From: Gammaproteobacteria bacterium
GTDB lineage: Bacteria; Pseudomonadota; Gammaproteobacteria; SG8-11
Reading direction: 5' to 3'
Assembly (NCBI GenBank): GCA_016200445.1
Contig: JACQEQ010000296.1
Coordinates: forward strand, 1 to 6,103
DNA length: 6,103 nt
Under the pieces are notes generated by a model. It was not told where the DNA came from, did no database searches, and was given only the letters and a program-made list of their open reading frames with translations. Positions 4,810-6,103 of this stretch are shown here, one piece after another. The translations under genes were made by a program, and so were the position numbers. The number at the start of each line of letters is the position of its first letter. Position 1 is the stretch's first letter.

Positions 4810-6103
4810 AACGGACTAGCACCCGATTGACGGTTGCGCACAGCGTCGGGATCTGGATGGGCTTGGTGAGATATTCGGTAAATCCTGCGGCGCGTCCGCG
4901 TTCAACATCGCTGCTCATCGCATCGGCGGTTAAGGCAATCACTGGCGTGTCGACCAGGTGCGGCATTGTCCGAAATTGTTTCAGAGCGGCGTAGCCGTCC
5001 ATGCCGGGCAAATTAATATCAAGCATGATCAAATCGACGTGCTCAGTTTGCGCCAGCTCCAGACCGCGTTCGGCCGAGAGCGCGACCAGCAGCGTCGCGT
5101 TTGGCCAAAACGTATTGAACACGGCTTTCACTAATTCGACATTGGCGGAATTATCTTCGACACACAGGGTTACGAAACGATCCGTTGCCTGCACTGGCCG
5201 GCGCTGCCGCGCGCTGGGCACGCGACGCTCTGCGCTAGCGTCGATCTCGGGCAGTTCGATCCAGAATGTGCTGCCGGCTCCGGTACGGCTTTCAAATCCA
5301 AGTGTGCCGCCCATCAGCTCGACCACTTTTTGGGTTATGACCAATCCGATGCCGGTGCCATCGATATCACTGCGCTCCTGACCCAGACGATTAAAAGGCT
5401 GAAACAATTGTTGCTGTTTTTCGCTATTGATGCCCGGCCCGTCGTCACGCACCGAAATCCTCAGCATATGGTCCGGCACGCGCGCGCACGTCACCCACAC
5501 ATTGCCGCCGGAACGGTTGTACTTCACCGCATTAGTGATTAAGTTGAGCAGCGCTTGTTTGCAGCGGATCGGATCGGCGTTTACATGGGCGCGGGTCTCG
5601 ACACTGTGAGCGAAATGCAAGTTAACCGCCCGGTTCGCTGCCAACGCGCTGGTTATACTGGTGCAATCGTCCAGCAGCTCGTCCAATAACGTTGGCTCGC
5701 ACTGCACTTGCAATTTCTCCGACTCGATACGCGACAGGTCAAGCACGTCGTTGATGAGTTGCAGCAAGTGCTCCCCGGCGCGCTGAATACGCACCACCTT
5801 GGTTTTCTGTTCGAGGTCGAGGCGGTCGTCGTAAGACAGTAACTGCGCGAAGCCCAGAATCGAATTCATGGGCGTGCGCAGCTCGTGCGACATGCTCGAT
5901 AAAAAATCCGACTTGGCGCGGTTGGCACGCTCGGCGTCTTCCTTGGCGCGCACGATCTGGTCTGCGTCGCGCTTGCGTTGGGTGATGTCGCGGCTGATGC
6001 TGATAATTTCGACTGGAATTCCAGAGTCGGGGTTGCGCAGGATGTAGGTGTTGGATTCCATCCAGACATAATTTCCGTCTTTGCGGCGCACCCGCGATGT
6101 GAC
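4808..6103 (-). CDS. Hybrid sensor histidine kinase with PAS and receiver domains (N-terminus beyond window)
   Basis: The frame is open to the right edge, giving 431 C-terminal residues; the true start lies outside. Residues 1-45 are the end of a PAS domain with its PAC motif (RRKDGNYVWMESN, EIISISRDITQRKR). A short coiled helix leads to the HisKA dimerisation domain with the H-box MSHELRTPMNSILGFAQLL, phospho-accepting H73. The ATPase domain has the N-box LLNLITNAVKYN (N191), G1 DDGPGI (220-225), the F-box QLFQPFNRLG and G2 GTGIGL (249-254). After a linker (about 286-308) comes a receiver domain: acidic pair E316-D317, phospho-acceptor D362 in IMLDINLPGMDG, T392 and K414-P415. All catalytic residues are present, so the kinase and its attached receiver look active. 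It would autophosphorylate and pass phosphate internally, then to an Hpt or response regulator not seen here. The signal is unknown because the input domains are cut. No response regulator gene is adjacent. Confidence 0.95.
   Translation of the reverse strand, partial: VTSRVRRKDGNYVWMESNTYILRNPDSGIPVEIISISRDITQRKRDADQIVRAKEDAERANRAKSDFLSSMSHELRTPMNSILGFAQLLSYDDRLDLEQKTKVVRIQRAGEHLLQLINDVLDLSRIESEKLQVQCEPTLLDELLDDCTSITSALAANRAVNLHFAHSVETRAHVNADPIRCKQALLNLITNAVKYNRSGGNVWVTCARVPDHMLRISVRDDGPGINSEKQQQLFQPFNRLGQERSDIDGTGIGLVITQKVVELMGGTLGFESRTGAGSTFWIELPEIDASAERRVPSARQRRPVQATDRFVTLCVEDNSANVELVKAVFNTFWPNATLLVALSAERGLELAQTEHVDLIMLDINLPGMDGYAALKQFRTMPHLVDTPVIALTADAMSSDVERGRAAGFTEYLTKPIQIPTLCATVNRVLVR

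Noticed and set aside
1..6103. Mobile element, CRISPR array, toxin-antitoxin or defence island
   Set aside because: No transposase, integrase, regularly spaced repeats, attachment-like direct repeats, tRNA or toxin-like gene pair was found; the gene content looks like ordinary chromosome.

Overview
The window looks like a stretch of chromosome from a Gram-negative bacterium, most likely a proteobacterium and plausibly a gammaproteobacterium. This rests on the gene families (a LysR-type regulator, a DUF4142 protein with a signal peptide, a hybrid PAS histidine kinase), AGGAG-type ribosome binding sites and moderately GC-rich genes separated by AT-rich gaps. That placement is an inference from style; no taxonomic marker gene is present.

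Layout, left to right. Positions 1-505 hold the N-terminal 168 residues of a LysR-family regulator on the minus strand, cut by the left edge. A 134-bp divergent promoter region follows, containing a perfect 17-bp palindrome (527-543) of LysR-box form. Next is a plus-strand gene (640-1176) for a secreted, ferritin-like DUF4142 protein. It converges, 45 bp apart, on a minus-strand block: a GMC-family FAD oxidoreductase of the cholesterol-oxidase type (1222-2898), an SRPBCC/START-like lipid-binding-fold protein (3024-3464), an unrecognised 310-residue coiled-coil and proline-rich protein (3685-4617), and the C-terminal 431 residues of a hybrid sensor histidine kinase (4808-6103), cut by the right edge.

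How the genes may work together. The LysR regulator and the DUF4142 gene form a classic divergent regulator-target pair around a shared operator. The SRPBCC gene lies directly upstream of the oxidoreductase on the same strand, which suggests a small lipid or sterol-like substrate module: a hydrophobic-ligand-binding protein plus a flavoenzyme oxidising an alcohol. The substrate cannot be read from the sequence. The histidine kinase and the 310-residue protein share a strand but are 190 bp apart, so a functional link is only possible.

There is no transposase, integrase, CRISPR array, tRNA or rRNA, and no clear defence or mobile system. The less ordinary signals are the operator palindrome, a four-cysteine ferredoxin-like motif inside the flavoenzyme, a possible pseudoknotted leader upstream of the SRPBCC gene, the orphan 310-residue protein, and a structured 190-bp gap that may hold a small plus-strand transcript. 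No gap without a gene exceeds about 220 bases.
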